NCBI GenBank assembly: GCA_041395385.1
Contig: JAWLAN010000016.1
Coordinates: 60,015-124,014, forward strand
Source: JAJVHZ01 sp041395385
Lineage (GTDB): Bacteria; Pseudomonadota; Gammaproteobacteria; JAJPIJ01
Reading direction: 5' to 3'
DNA: 64,000 nucleotides
In this document: positions 1 through 8,521 of the stretch, one piece after another
How positions within the stretch are numbered: position 1 is the stretch's first letter
How the letters are laid out: each line of letters begins with the position of its first letter
Translations under genes and position numbers: made by a program
Notes under the pieces: model-generated
What the model was told of the DNA's origin: nothing
Databases searched by the model: none
Seen by the model: the letters and a program-made list of their open reading frames with translations, nothing else

Positions 1-745
1 CCGCGTTGCTGCCGGTGGCGATGACGGTGGCCTCGGGCAGGCCGTCGAGCGCCGAGGCGATCGCATCGACGGTTGCCACCGGGTCCTCCTCGCACGCCGT
101 CGCCGGATGATAGGTCATCAGTATCGCCGGCCGGCCGAGCCTGCGGCCGATGCGGCGCTCGAATTCCCCGCGGTCGTCCAGCTCGAGACGGGCGATGTTC
201 TCCAGGCCGACGGCGCCGACGTTGTGGACCCGCTGCGGCGGCTCGCCCAGCTGGACGACACGGCGCCGATGTTCCTCGCTGCTGACGAAATGCAGGCTCG
301 CGAGCTTGGTCACGGCGTGGCGGAAGCCCTCGTCGAGAGACCCCCGCGTCACCTCGCCGCCATGGATATGCGCGATCGGCACGCGGCCGACGTAGGCCGC
401 CTGTGCCGCGGCGAGCACCTCGTACCGATCCCCGAGCACGACCACCAAATCCGGCGCGAGGGCGCGCAGGGCGTTGGCCATTCCGATCGTGCCGAGCCCG
501 ATCGCACAGGCGGTGCCCCAGTTGGAATCGCTGTCGACCAGCATGTCGACCTCGGCATCGACGCGGAAGCCGTCGCCGCGTATCACGTCGACCGTGCGTC
601 CGAAGGCCGGCGAGAGGTGAGCGCCGGTGGCGACGATCTGCAGCTGCGAGCGCTCGCTGTCGAGCACGCGTTTCATCGTCCAGTAGAGCAGGCCGTACTC
701 CGCCCGGGTTCCGGTCACGAAGAGCAGCCGTCGCCTGTCGTTCAT
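1..745 (-). CDS. neuC: UDP-N-acetylglucosamine 2-epimerase (hydrolysing), NeuC/LegG type; 3' end beyond window
   Basis: The reverse strand from ATG at 745 reads open to the left edge (248 codons), so the C-terminal third is missing. The start carries the family signature GTRAEYGLL, followed by VVLGDRYEVLAAA, HIHGGEVTRGSLDEGFRHA and a VSSEEHRRRVVQLGE stretch, as in NeuC/LegG enzymes, which invert C2 of a UDP-HexNAc and release UDP. In a legionaminic-type pathway this step gives the free 6-deoxy mannosamine derivative used by the NeuB-like synthase. The ATG overlaps the stop of legC (ATGA), so the two are translationally coupled. The substrate could be plain UDP-GlcNAc (sialic-type) rather than the diamino sugar, but the LegB/LegC neighbours favour the latter. 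The synthase and CMP-transferase genes would be expected just beyond the left edge. Confidence 0.9.
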   Translation of the reverse strand, partial: MNDRRRLLFVTGTRAEYGLLYWTMKRVLDSERSQLQIVATGAHLSPAFGRTVDVIRGDGFRVDAEVDMLVDSDSNWGTACAIGLGTIGMANALRALAPDLVVVLGDRYEVLAAAQAAYVGRVPIAHIHGGEVTRGSLDEGFRHAVTKLASLHFVSSEEHRRRVVQLGEPPQRVHNVGAVGLENIARLELDDRGEFERRIGRRLGRPAILMTYHPATACEEDPVATVDAIASALDGLPEATVIATGSNA

Positions 746-1935
746 TGCAGGTACTCGCTCAGCCGCGCGCTGCTCGGCAGGCAGATGATCCGGCGGGCGA
801 GATCCTCGGCGACCGGCAATGCATCGCGCGGATGTCCCGCATGGATCGCGAGCTGGTGCATCGGGGTCCAGCACGGGCGGCATTTGTAGCCCGCCGCGTG
901 CAGGGACTCGAGCGCCTCCTCGATCAGCGTGCCGTCCGCCACGGGTGCCTTGACCGCGTTGAGCCAGTAGTTGCTGCGGCACCCGGAGGGTTCCTCGATG
1001 AATTTCCAGCGGCCGTTGCGCGCGAACGCGTCCCTGTAGGCGAGCGCGAGCCTGCGCTTGCGCCGCAGGAAGTCCTCGAGCCTCTCCAACTGCGCCAGGC
1101 CGAGCGCGGCATTGAGGTTCGGAAGCCGGTAGTTGAAGCCGACCTCGTCGTGATCGAAGCGCCACGGGTGCGGCCGCTTCGCCGTGGTCGTCACGTGTCG
1201 CAGACGAGCGGCCAGTGCGGCATCGTCGGTGACGATCGCGCCGCCCCCGCCGGTGGTGACGATCTTGTTGCCGTTGAAGCTCAGCGCCGCCGCGACGCCC
1301 ATGCGCATAACGGGACAGGAGGCCGACGCCGAACCGAGCGCTTCGGTGGCGTCCTCGATGATCGGCAGGCCGAACTCCGCCGCCACCTCGCACAGCTCTT
1401 GCGGCCTGCCGACATGGCCGAAGACGTGTACCGGCATGATGGCCGCGATGCGCCGCCCGGTCCGGCGGTTGCGCAGGACGCCGTCCCTGCGTTCGCCGAT
1501 CTGCCCGAGGTACGTCCGAAGCCGCTCGCTGTCCAGACCGAGATGATCCGGATGACTGTCGGCGAAGTGCGGCACCGCGCCGGCATGGACGATCGCGTTC
1601 GCCGTCGCGACGAAGGTCAGCGAGGGGCAAAGGACCTCCTCGCCGTTGCCGATCCCGAGCGTGTGCAGGATCACCTGCAGGGCCGCGGTGCCGCTGACGA
1701 CGGCCACGGCCTCGCGCGTCCCGCAGGCCCGGGCGAGCGCCTGCTCGAAGAGGCCAACGTGACGCCCGGCGTAGGAGACGAAGCCCTCCGTCATGGCTTC
1801 GTCGACCAGTTCCCGCTCGCGCTCCGAGAGCTCCGGCTCGTGCAGCTGATACGGCCCGTGGCCCGGCGGCAGGAGGCCCTGGAGGATCTCCACGATCTCC
1901 GAGGCGGCGGTCGATGTCTGGGCGATCGCGTTCAC
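742..1935 (-). CDS. legC: LegC-type nucleotide-sugar aminotransferase (DegT/DnrJ/EryC1 family)
   Basis: 397 residues from a GTG start whose GTGA overlaps the legB stop; a longer frame to 2049 runs into legB and is rejected. Fold-type I PLP enzyme: the VVSGTAAL phosphate-binding segment, IIEDATEALGS (PLP aspartate) and SFNGNKIVTTGGGG with the Schiff-base lysine near residue 224. Proteins of this kind transfer an amino group from glutamate to C4 of the 4-keto-6-deoxy sugar nucleotide made by LegB. The 4-bp overlaps on both sides (with legB and with the 2-epimerase) indicate one tightly coupled minus-strand operon. An acetyltransferase normally acts next (LegH); none lies adjacent, so it is either left of the window or that role is taken by another enzyme. 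Confidence 0.85.
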   Translation of the reverse strand: MNAIAQTSTAASEIVEILQGLLPPGHGPYQLHEPELSERERELVDEAMTEGFVSYAGRHVGLFEQALARACGTREAVAVVSGTAALQVILHTLGIGNGEEVLCPSLTFVATANAIVHAGAVPHFADSHPDHLGLDSERLRTYLGQIGERRDGVLRNRRTGRRIAAIMPVHVFGHVGRPQELCEVAAEFGLPIIEDATEALGSASASCPVMRMGVAAALSFNGNKIVTTGGGGAIVTDDAALAARLRHVTTTAKRPHPWRFDHDEVGFNYRLPNLNAALGLAQLERLEDFLRRKRRLALAYRDAFARNGRWKFIEEPSGCRSNYWLNAVKAPVADGTLIEEALESLHAAGYKCRPCWTPMHQLAIHAGHPRDALPVAEDLARRIICLPSSARLSEYLQ

Positions 1936-2927
1936 AGCGTGTATCCCCCCACGCGGTACCGGGCCAGGTTCTCGGGGTTGCGGAACCAGTCGATCGTCTC
2001 GGTGAGGCCGCGGCGGAAGCCCTCGCGCCCCCCGTATTGCGGCGACCACCCCAGGACGCGCCGTGCCTTCTCGTTGGCCGCGAACAGCCGTTCCACCTCG
2101 CTCAGCTCGGGCCGCTTGCGCTGTTCCTTCTGCTCAATCTCGACCTCCGCGCCGAGGATCTCCGCGATCAGCGCCGCCGTGTCGCCGACGGAGATCTCGA
2201 ACGCACTGCCGATGTTGATCACCTCGCCGATCGCCGCGTCGCTGCGCAGGACCGCAAGCATGCCCCGGGCGGTGTCCTTGACGTAGTTGAAATCGCGGGT
2301 CGGATGGATCGCGCCGAGCTCGACCCGCCGCTTGCCGGCGACCATCTGCGTGATGATCGTCGGGATCACCGCGCGGGTCGACTGCCTCGGCCCGTAGGTA
2401 TTGAACGGTCGGGCGACGGCCACCGGCGTTCCGAACGACCGCCAGTACGACAGCATCAGCTGATCGGCGGCGATCTTGGTCGCCGCGTACGGGGACTGCG
2501 CGGAGAGCGGATGCTCCTCGGTGATGGGAACGAACTGCGCGGTTCCGTAGACCTCACTGGTCGACACGTGCACGACCCTGACCTTGCCGAGATCCCGGGC
2601 GGCCTGCGCGACGTTGATGGCGCCGAGGGCGTTGGTCTGCAAATAGCTCTCCGGCGCAACGTAGGAGAACGGTATGGCGATCAGAGCGGCGAGGTTCATG
2701 ACCGCGTCACATCCGGAAACCGCCCCGCGCACGAAATGCGGATCGCGGATGTCGCCCGCGACGACCTCGACCTGACTGCGCGTGGCCGCATCGACGTGGT
2801 CGAGCCAGCCGTGAGTATCGAAGCTGTTGTAGAGCACCATGGCCCGCACGTCGTAGCCCTCGGCGACGAGCAGCTCGGTCAGGTGTGAACCGATGAATCC
2901 GTCAGCTCCGGTTACCAGCACTTTCAC
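1932..2927 (-). CDS. legB: LegB-type NAD-dependent nucleotide-sugar 4,6-dehydratase
   Basis: 331-residue extended SDR enzyme. The N-terminal Rossmann motif is GADGFIG, followed by VVAGDIRD and NLAALIAIPFSY; the catalytic part has STSEVYG and YAATK. Overall similarity is to the dehydratases that open legionaminic acid synthesis, converting a UDP- or GDP-GlcNAc to the 4-keto-6-deoxy sugar that LegC aminates. The gene overlaps legC by 4 bp and starts 31 bp after the oxidoreductase gene upstream. General GDP-mannose or UDP-glucose dehydratases share these motifs, so the LegB assignment rests on sequence flavour plus linkage to LegC and the 2-epimerase. Confidence 0.82.
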   Translation of the reverse strand: MKVLVTGADGFIGSHLTELLVAEGYDVRAMVLYNSFDTHGWLDHVDAATRSQVEVVAGDIRDPHFVRGAVSGCDAVMNLAALIAIPFSYVAPESYLQTNALGAINVAQAARDLGKVRVVHVSTSEVYGTAQFVPITEEHPLSAQSPYAATKIAADQLMLSYWRSFGTPVAVARPFNTYGPRQSTRAVIPTIITQMVAGKRRVELGAIHPTRDFNYVKDTARGMLAVLRSDAAIGEVINIGSAFEISVGDTAALIAEILGAEVEIEQKEQRKRPELSEVERLFAANEKARRVLGWSPQYGGREGFRRGLTETIDWFRNPENLARYRVGGYTL

Positions 2928-2958
2928 CTTCGAAGGTCTCCTCGGGTTCTGCCGGCGT

Positions 2959-3999
2959 TCACGCCCACGGGAAGCGGCGCGCCGCGGCGCCGGCGATTGA
3001 CTCCAGCGCGACCGGTCCGCCGCCGTTCTCGGCGGATGCGTAGCATGCCGCGAGCGCCGCGATGACGCGCCGGCCGTCGGCGCCGGACGGGTATCCCGCG
3101 CCCGCGGCGAGCGCCTCGTACACGGCGCGCGTCGGCTTGACGTTGTCGGCCTGCGGGAAGCGGACCGACCGGCGATCCCATGGCATGCCGTACCGTGTCA
3201 TCGGTTGTCCCCGGTGCTCGGGCTTGCGCGTGGTGACGATAGCCTCGCCCTCGAGCTCGTCCACGAACACATGACCTAACTCGCCGGCATACATGGTCGT
3301 CATGCCGTGGCCCTGGTCGGCGCCGATCACCATCATCAACCGCTGTCCGCTTTCCGAAACGATGCGGAACTCGCCCGCCTGGTCGAAAAACTGGGGACCG
3401 CGCGGGTTCTGAAACGCAGCGCCGCTGAACCACCCCGCGGCCTGCGCCGGCGCGCTGCCGGTCAGGAATGCGAACGCCTCGATGTAGTGCGATCCGTTCA
3501 TCGCCAGGCCGAAGCAGCCGGCCACGACGGTCATGCTGGCCAGTCTTCCGATCGCGCCATCCGCCAGCACGCCCCTGACGAGCAGATATTGATCCATGAA
3601 ACGCATCTGGTGATTGACGGCGAGGCGTGCGCCCGACTTCTCGCAGGCACGGATCATCGCGTCGCAATCCGCGACCGACGTCGCCAGCGGCTTCTCGCAG
3701 AGTATGTTCCGCGCCCCGTTCTCCGCCGCCAGCGTCACCAGCGTGCGGTGGCTGTCGGCGGTGGTCGCGATCGCCACGACGTCGGCGCCGCGGATGGCTT
3801 CGGCGAGTTCCTCGGGGCGCGATACGCGGTTGCCCTCGGCAACGCCGAACTCCTCACCGACGCGCGCACGCGCCTCGGCATTGACGTCGCATACCGCGCG
3901 CAGCGACACCCCCATCTCCTTGAGTGCCAGGGCATGGGAACGCCCCATTCGCCCCGCGCCGATCAATACCGCCGACTTCCAGCCGTGATTCGATTGCAC
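2959..3999 (-). CDS. Gfo/Idh/MocA-family NAD(P)-dependent sugar oxidoreductase
   Basis: 346 residues. The N-terminal dinucleotide-binding motif is IGAGRMGRSH, then VVAIATTADSHRTLV and the family lysine motif CEKPLA near residue 100; the C-terminal half is the alpha/beta substrate domain. Enzymes of this family oxidise or reduce sugar hydroxyls. It is distinct from the WbpB homologue at 7249-8313. It lies between hisH and legB on the same strand, with gaps of 42 and 31 bp, so it is probably a modification or precursor step for the same surface sugar. Its exact substrate cannot be read from the sequence. Confidence 0.8.
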   Translation of the reverse strand: MQSNHGWKSAVLIGAGRMGRSHALALKEMGVSLRAVCDVNAEARARVGEEFGVAEGNRVSRPEELAEAIRGADVVAIATTADSHRTLVTLAAENGARNILCEKPLATSVADCDAMIRACEKSGARLAVNHQMRFMDQYLLVRGVLADGAIGRLASMTVVAGCFGLAMNGSHYIEAFAFLTGSAPAQAAGWFSGAAFQNPRGPQFFDQAGEFRIVSESGQRLMMVIGADQGHGMTTMYAGELGHVFVDELEGEAIVTTRKPEHRGQPMTRYGMPWDRRSVRFPQADNVKPTRAVYEALAAGAGYPSGADGRRVIAALAACYASAENGGGPVALESIAGAAARRFPWA

Positions 4000-4041
4000 C
4001 TGACCGCTCCCCCTTTTCGAAATCGATGCAGCGGCCGAGGC

Positions 4042-4689
4042 TCAGTCGGCCGGCATCTTCAGAAAATTGTCGAATATCCGCAGTCCCACCGGACCGCTTT
4101 TCTCCGGATGGAACTGCACGCCGTAGAGACGCCCGCGATTGACGGCCGCGCAGATCGTCCGGCCGTCATAGTCGCAGACGGCGATCGTGTTCTCGGGCCG
4201 TTCCGGCACCGCCGCGTAGGAGTGCACGAAGTAGCAGGTGCTACCGGGCGTTATCCCTTCGAAGATCGTGCCTGCCCACGGCGTTGCCGCCGGGAAGATG
4301 GCGCTCCAGCCGACGTGCGGTATCTTGTGCGGCGTGCCGTCGGCGCCGGTCGCCGGCACCGCCTGAACCCGTCCGGCGATCCGCGCCAGCCCGGCATGCT
4401 CGCCGAACTCCTCGCCGACATCGAGCAGCATCTGCATCCCGACGCAGATGCCGAGCACCGGACGCCCGGAGTCGATGACCATCAGCACCGACTCGAGCAG
4501 ACCGTGTGACCTGAGGGCGCCGACACAGCTGCCGAAAGCACCGACTCCGGGCAGTACGAGGTGTCGCGCCGCTTCGATGCGCGCGGGCTCGGAGCTCAGA
4601 AACGGCTCGGCGCCGCAATGACTGACCGCGCGGGCCACGCTTCGGAGGTTGCCGACGCCGTAATCGACGATGACCGCATCCCGGCTCAT
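4042..4689 (-). CDS. hisH: HisH-like glutamine amidotransferase (surface-sugar paralogue)
   Basis: 215 residues starting at the ATG of an ATGA overlap with hisF; the longer frame to 5166 is a shadow of hisF. Class I glutaminase: nucleophile Cys82 in LGICVGMQML, and the His194/Glu196 pair in VQFHPEKSG. With HisF it should release ammonia from glutamine and channel it. Position inside a polysaccharide locus, next to WbpB/D/E genes and away from other his genes, points to the LPS version known from Pseudomonas O-antigen loci, where HisH and HisF supply ammonia to a WbpG/PseA-type amidotransferase that makes an acetamidino sugar. No such third partner is visible in this window. Confidence 0.88.
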   Translation of the reverse strand: MSRDAVIVDYGVGNLRSVARAVSHCGAEPFLSSEPARIEAARHLVLPGVGAFGSCVGALRSHGLLESVLMVIDSGRPVLGICVGMQMLLDVGEEFGEHAGLARIAGRVQAVPATGADGTPHKIPHVGWSAIFPAATPWAGTIFEGITPGSTCYFVHSYAAVPERPENTIAVCDYDGRTICAAVNRGRLYGVQFHPEKSGPVGLRIFDNFLKMPAD

Positions 4690-5447
4690 AGGGATCGCAC
4701 CGCAATGCCGGCGCCGGCCGCCAGCTCGCGGATCTCCGCCAGCGACATCCGGTTGTAGTGGAGCACGTCGGCCATGGCGACCGCGTCGGCATGCCCCTCG
4801 CGCACGACCTCGATGAGGTGTTCGCCCGCCCCCATGCCGCCGCTGGCGATCACCGGGATGCTGACCGCGTCGGCGACCGCGCGCGTCAAGGCCAAATCGA
4901 AGCCCTTGCGTGTTCCCTCGCGATCCACGGACGTCAGCAGCACCTCGCCGGCACCCAGCTCGGCCGCCTGTCGCACCCACTCCACGACGTCGAGCCCCGT
5001 GTGCTCGCGGCCGTTGTCGGTATATGCCTCCCAGCGCGACGGACCGCTCTGCTTGGCCTCGACCGAGAGCACGCAACACTGCGATCCGAATCGCGTGGCG
5101 ATCTCCTCGATGAACCGCGGACGCTTCACCGCCGCGGTGTTGATCGCGACCTTGTCGGCGCCGCACCGCATCATCGTCTCGACGTCCTGCAGAGTGCGCA
5201 CGCCGCCGCCCGCGGTGATCGGAATGAAAACGCTCTCGGTCGTGTCGCGGAGAATGTCGCCGAGGTTGTTGCGCTGGTAGAGCGTCGCAACGATGTCCAT
5301 GTAGATGATCTCGTCGATGCCCGCCTCGTAGTACCGTCTGGCATATTCCGCGGGATTGCCGATCTTGCGCAGGCCCTCGAGGTGGATGCCCTTGATGAGG
5401 TTGGGCGCCTTGATGTCCAGGCGCGCTATCAGCCGCAGCTCAGGCAT
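4686..5447 (-). CDS. hisF: HisF-like ammonia-channel subunit (surface-sugar paralogue)
   Basis: 253-residue TIM barrel. The first catalytic aspartate is in place (ARLDIKAPNLIKG, Asp11), but the second, which is Asp130 in histidine-pathway HisF, reads Glu here (VLSVEAKQSG, residue 130). Phosphate-binding loops AGGGVRT and IASGGMG are kept. The N-terminal IKAPNLIKGIHLEG stretch is of the LPS-cluster type rather than the CLDVxxGRVVKG of true histidine enzymes. I infer a role as ammonia conduit for amidino-sugar formation with HisH rather than imidazole glycerol phosphate synthesis. Transcribed before hisH, with ATGA coupling. Confidence 0.85.
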   Translation of the reverse strand: MPELRLIARLDIKAPNLIKGIHLEGLRKIGNPAEYARRYYEAGIDEIIYMDIVATLYQRNNLGDILRDTTESVFIPITAGGGVRTLQDVETMMRCGADKVAINTAAVKRPRFIEEIATRFGSQCCVLSVEAKQSGPSRWEAYTDNGREHTGLDVVEWVRQAAELGAGEVLLTSVDREGTRKGFDLALTRAVADAVSIPVIASGGMGAGEHLIEVVREGHADAVAMADVLHYNRMSLAEIRELAAGAGIAVRSL

Positions 5448-5507
5448 GTGCGGCCCGCATCCACGGTCCGCGGCCGGCGCACGCGAGCGGCGGCTTCCGG
5501 TTCCCCG

Positions 5508-6635
5508 TCATGGCGCCGCCGCCGGCTCGCGGCATGCCTGAACCGCGTCGCGCAGGGCCTCGACGACCAGATCCTGCGTCGCCTCATCGAGATTGGGATG
5601 CATCGGCAGGCTGAGCACCCTGCCCGCGGCCCGCTCCGCGACCGGAAAGCTGCCCGGTCCCAATCCGAGGAACGCGAACGCCGGCTGCTGATGCAATGGC
5701 ATCGGGTAATGCACGGCGGTCGGGACGCCGCGCGAGTTCAGGTGCCGCGACACCTCGGCGCGATTCTCGACCTGCACCGTGTATTGAGCGTAGACGCTCG
5801 TGTTGGTCGACAGCACCGTCGGGGTGACGACGGTCGGGCACCGCGCGGAGATGCACCGCGTGTACCGCGCACCGATGCGCTCGCGCGCCACGACCTCGCC
5901 CGGGAAGATCTCGAACTTCGCCAGCAGGATCGCGGCCTGGAGAGTGTCCATGCGGGCGTTGATGCCGATCCGCGGATGATGGTAGCGGCGATCCTGGCCG
6001 TGCACGCGGATCTCCCGCATCGCCGTCGCGAGCGCGTCGTCATCGGTGAACACGGCGCCGCCGTCGCCGTAGCAGCCGAGCGGCTTCGACGGAAAGAAAC
6101 TCGTGCAGCCGATGGTCGACAGCCCGCACGAGCGCCGGCCCAGGTAGGTCGCGCCGAAGCTCTGCGCGCCATCCTCGATGACGGCCAGGCCGTGTGCCGC
6201 GGCGATCGCGTTTATTGCGTCGAAGTCGGCGCATTGCCCGTAGAGGCAGACAGGCATGATCGCCCTGGTTCGCGGCGTAATGGCGCGTTCGATCAGCGCC
6301 GGATCCAGGTTCAGCGTCTCCGGCTCGATGTCGACGAAGACCGGCTTCGCGCCGAGCAGCGCAATCATCTCCCCCGTGGCGATGAACGTGAACGGGCTCG
6401 TGATCACCTCGTCGCCCGGCCGTATGTCCAACGCCATCATTGCGATTAGCAAAGCGTCCGTCCCACTGGAGACCGTCAGGCAATGGCTGACGCCGACGTA
6501 CGCGGACAGCTTTCCCTCGAGCTCCTTGATCTCCGGCCCCATGACGTAGGCGCCGTGATCGAGCACGGCCTGGATGCGCTGCATGACCGGCGCGCGAAGC
6601 TGCGCGTATTGCGCCTTGAGATCTATGAATTCCAT
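5508..6635 (-). CDS. wbpE: WbpE-type UDP-3-oxo-GlcNAcA aminotransferase (DegT family)
   Basis: About 375 residues, starting MEFIDLKAQYA; GGGAGG lies just upstream of this ATG, so I prefer it to the in-frame ATG at 6650. PLP enzyme with SSGTDALL, VIEDGAQSFGA and the Schiff-base lysine in SFFPSKPLGCYGDGG. In the WbpA-B-E-D route it aminates C3 of the UDP-3-keto sugar acid made by WbpB. The wbpD and wbpB homologues immediately upstream on the same strand make this one of the best supported pathway assignments here. The 60-bp gap to hisF is consistent with the same transcript. Confidence 0.88.
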   Translation of the reverse strand: MEFIDLKAQYAQLRAPVMQRIQAVLDHGAYVMGPEIKELEGKLSAYVGVSHCLTVSSGTDALLIAMMALDIRPGDEVITSPFTFIATGEMIALLGAKPVFVDIEPETLNLDPALIERAITPRTRAIMPVCLYGQCADFDAINAIAAAHGLAVIEDGAQSFGATYLGRRSCGLSTIGCTSFFPSKPLGCYGDGGAVFTDDDALATAMREIRVHGQDRRYHHPRIGINARMDTLQAAILLAKFEIFPGEVVARERIGARYTRCISARCPTVVTPTVLSTNTSVYAQYTVQVENRAEVSRHLNSRGVPTAVHYPMPLHQQPAFAFLGLGPGSFPVAERAAGRVLSLPMHPNLDEATQDLVVEALRDAVQACREPAAAP

Positions 6636-6660
6636 GTGCCTCCCAGTCATTGGTTCGGGT

Positions 6661-7239
6661 TCACTCGATCCTGAAGCATTGCCCGGCCTGCAGCCGGTAG
6701 CGCTCCCCGCTGCGCGCGCAGACAGCCTCGCCCGCGCCGTCGGCCGGAAACGCCAGCCGCTCGCCGGCGCGACTCACCCATCCGCGCTGGCGCGCCGGCA
6801 CGCCCAGCACCAGCGCATGGCCAGGTACGTCATGGCGAACGAGCGCACCGGCGCCGACGAACGCGTACTCGCCGATGCTGACGCCGCAAACGATGGTGCA
6901 GTTGGCGCCGAGCGTCGCCCCCCGCCGGACCAGCGTGTCGCGATATTCGTCCTTGCGCGAAACGAACGCGCGCGGATTGATCACGTTGGTGAACACCATG
7001 CTGGGGCCGCAGAACACGTCATCCTCGAGGGTGACGTTGTCATAGACCGAGACGTTGTTCTGGATCCGGACGTTATTGCCGATCACGACACGATTGCCGA
7101 TGTACACGTTCTGCCCGAGCACGCATCCCTCGCCGATGCGGGCGCCGGCGCATACGTGCACCCAGTGCCAGATCCGCGTGCCCGCGCCGATGCTGGCTCC
7201 ATCGTCGATGATTGCGCTGGGATGCGCCGTGTAGGTCAT
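6661..7239 (-). CDS. wbpD: WbpD-type UDP-2-acetamido-3-amino-glucuronate N-acetyltransferase
   Basis: 192-residue left-handed beta-helix protein. Hexapeptide-repeat periodicity runs from about residue 5 to 150 (for example IGAGTRIWHWVHV, IGEGCVLGQNVYIG, IGNNVRIQNNVSVYD), with the loop VFTNVINPRAFVSRKDEY and the terminal GVPARQRGWVS typical of WbpD. It uses acetyl-CoA to acetylate the 3-amino group made by WbpE, yielding UDP-GlcNAc(3NAc)A. It lies 10 bp from wbpB upstream. A C-terminal tail of about 40 residues extends past the helix (ERLAFPADGAGEAVC). Confidence 0.9.
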   Translation of the reverse strand: MTYTAHPSAIIDDGASIGAGTRIWHWVHVCAGARIGEGCVLGQNVYIGNRVVIGNNVRIQNNVSVYDNVTLEDDVFCGPSMVFTNVINPRAFVSRKDEYRDTLVRRGATLGANCTIVCGVSIGEYAFVGAGALVRHDVPGHALVLGVPARQRGWVSRAGERLAFPADGAGEAVCARSGERYRLQAGQCFRIE

Positions 7240-7248
7240 GGTCGTCGA

Positions 7249-8313
7249 TCAGTGCTCCAGAGGCAGGCAGACGCGCCGGCCGTCACGGGCGGAAAGGTAC
7301 GCGGCAATCAGTATCTCGAGCGACCGAAGACCCTCGCGTCCGTCCGTCTCCGGCTCCGCCTCGCCTCTCAGCACCCTCAGCACGTTGTCGTAATAGAGCG
7401 GATGCCCGAAACCGTACACGGAAGTCGTCAGGTAGCTGGCGTCCTTGACCTGCGCGTCGTCCTCGTCCGCCTCCGCGAACTCCCAGTGCTGGATTTCGTT
7501 GACGGCCACGCCGCCGACGCGGACGGTGCCCTTCTCCCCGATGACGGTGATCGAGCCCTCGAGATTGCGCGGGTAGGTCAGCATCGTCACGGCGACCGTG
7601 CCCAGCGTTCCGGTGCGCCACTTGATGTTCATCACCCCGGTGTCCTCGACCTGGATGTTGCGCGCCAGCGTCGCGGTGTAGGCATGGACGCTCTCGACCG
7701 GCCCGATCAGCCAGTCGAGCAGATCGATGTAGTGGCTGGCCTGGTTCATGAAAGCGCCGCCATCGAACTCCCAGGTGCCGCGCCACTTGGCGCTGTCGTA
7801 GTATTCCTGCGGTCTGGACCAGAACACGTTGACGGTAACCATGTAGATCCGTCCGAAGCGCTTGCGCTCGACGGCGCGCTTCAGCAGCTGCAGGGTCGCG
7901 TTGCGCCGGTTCTGCTTGACGACGAACAGTCGCACTCCGGCCTGATCGCAGGCATCGACCATACGCTGGCCATCGTGCCAGTGGGTCGCCATCGGCTTCT
8001 CGGTCATGACGTTGAATCCGGCCTCGGCGGCCTGGATCGTCTGCCTGGGGTGCAGTCCGCTCGGCGTGGCCAGCACCACGACGTCGGCATCGACCTCTGC
8101 GAGCATGTCCTCGTATCGTGAGAAAGGTCTTGCGCCGGTGAGCTTCTCGGCGTTCCCGAGCGCGGCGGGATCGATGTCGCATACCCCAACCAGTTCGGCG
8201 CCGGCCTCGTGCTGCCGCATCGCCTCGAAGTGATTGCGCGCGATCCGGCCGCAGCCGGCCAGGGCGAATCGGATCCTTCTGTCCGTGATGGGCGGCTTGA
8301 ACTGATTCAGCAT
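7249..8313 (-). CDS. wbpB: WbpB-type UDP-GlcNAcA 3-dehydrogenase (Gfo/Idh/MocA family)
   Basis: 354 residues. Nucleotide-binding AGCGRIARNHFEAM, family lysine motif TEKPMATHW, and the C-terminal active-site region MNQASHYIDLLDWLIGP, which is the WlbA/WbpB signature. It oxidises C3 of UDP-GlcNAcA before amination by WbpE. It is the first gene of the minus-strand operon wbpB-wbpD-wbpE-hisF-hisH-oxidoreductase-legB-legC-2-epimerase. Its 5' leader carries an ops element (8358-8370). The start ATG is preceded by AGGGGACAAC, an acceptable ribosome site. The required UDP-GlcNAc 6-dehydrogenase could be the TviB/WbpA-like gene at 14444-15730. Confidence 0.9.
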   Translation of the reverse strand: MLNQFKPPITDRRIRFALAGCGRIARNHFEAMRQHEAGAELVGVCDIDPAALGNAEKLTGARPFSRYEDMLAEVDADVVVLATPSGLHPRQTIQAAEAGFNVMTEKPMATHWHDGQRMVDACDQAGVRLFVVKQNRRNATLQLLKRAVERKRFGRIYMVTVNVFWSRPQEYYDSAKWRGTWEFDGGAFMNQASHYIDLLDWLIGPVESVHAYTATLARNIQVEDTGVMNIKWRTGTLGTVAVTMLTYPRNLEGSITVIGEKGTVRVGGVAVNEIQHWEFAEADEDDAQVKDASYLTTSVYGFGHPLYYDNVLRVLRGEAEPETDGREGLRSLEILIAAYLSARDGRRVCLPLEH

Positions 8314-8357
8314 TGTTGTCCCCTCTTAGGCCCGATGGCGCCGGCACCGATCGGCAG

Positions 8358-8370
8358 GCACGCTACCGCC
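8358..8370 (-). promoter_or_regulatory. ops element (RfaH recruitment site) in the leader of the wbpB operon
   Basis: The reverse strand reads GGCGGTAGCGTGC, a perfect match to the core ops sequence that pauses RNA polymerase and recruits RfaH in enterobacterial surface-polysaccharide operons. It lies 45 nt before the wbpB start, on the non-template strand for that operon, as required. A RfaH-like protein is encoded at 10733-11284. Confidence 0.8.
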
Positions 8371-8521
8371 CTACCGCGTCGGACACGACCCAGTATCTCG
8401 CTCCATGCAGCTCCGCGCGGACCACCGCCGCGCCAACCGAGATTCCGCCTCCGGCGATGGCGAGCACCGGTAGCGCCGGTGCAACGCCAATCCGCCCATC
8501 CCGACGAGCCTCCGGGCTCGC

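Noticed and set aside
4758..6449. 563-codon plus-strand frame across hisF and wbpE
   Set aside because: Antisense to well-supported genes and compositionally random (Arg/Ala/Val/Asp-rich).
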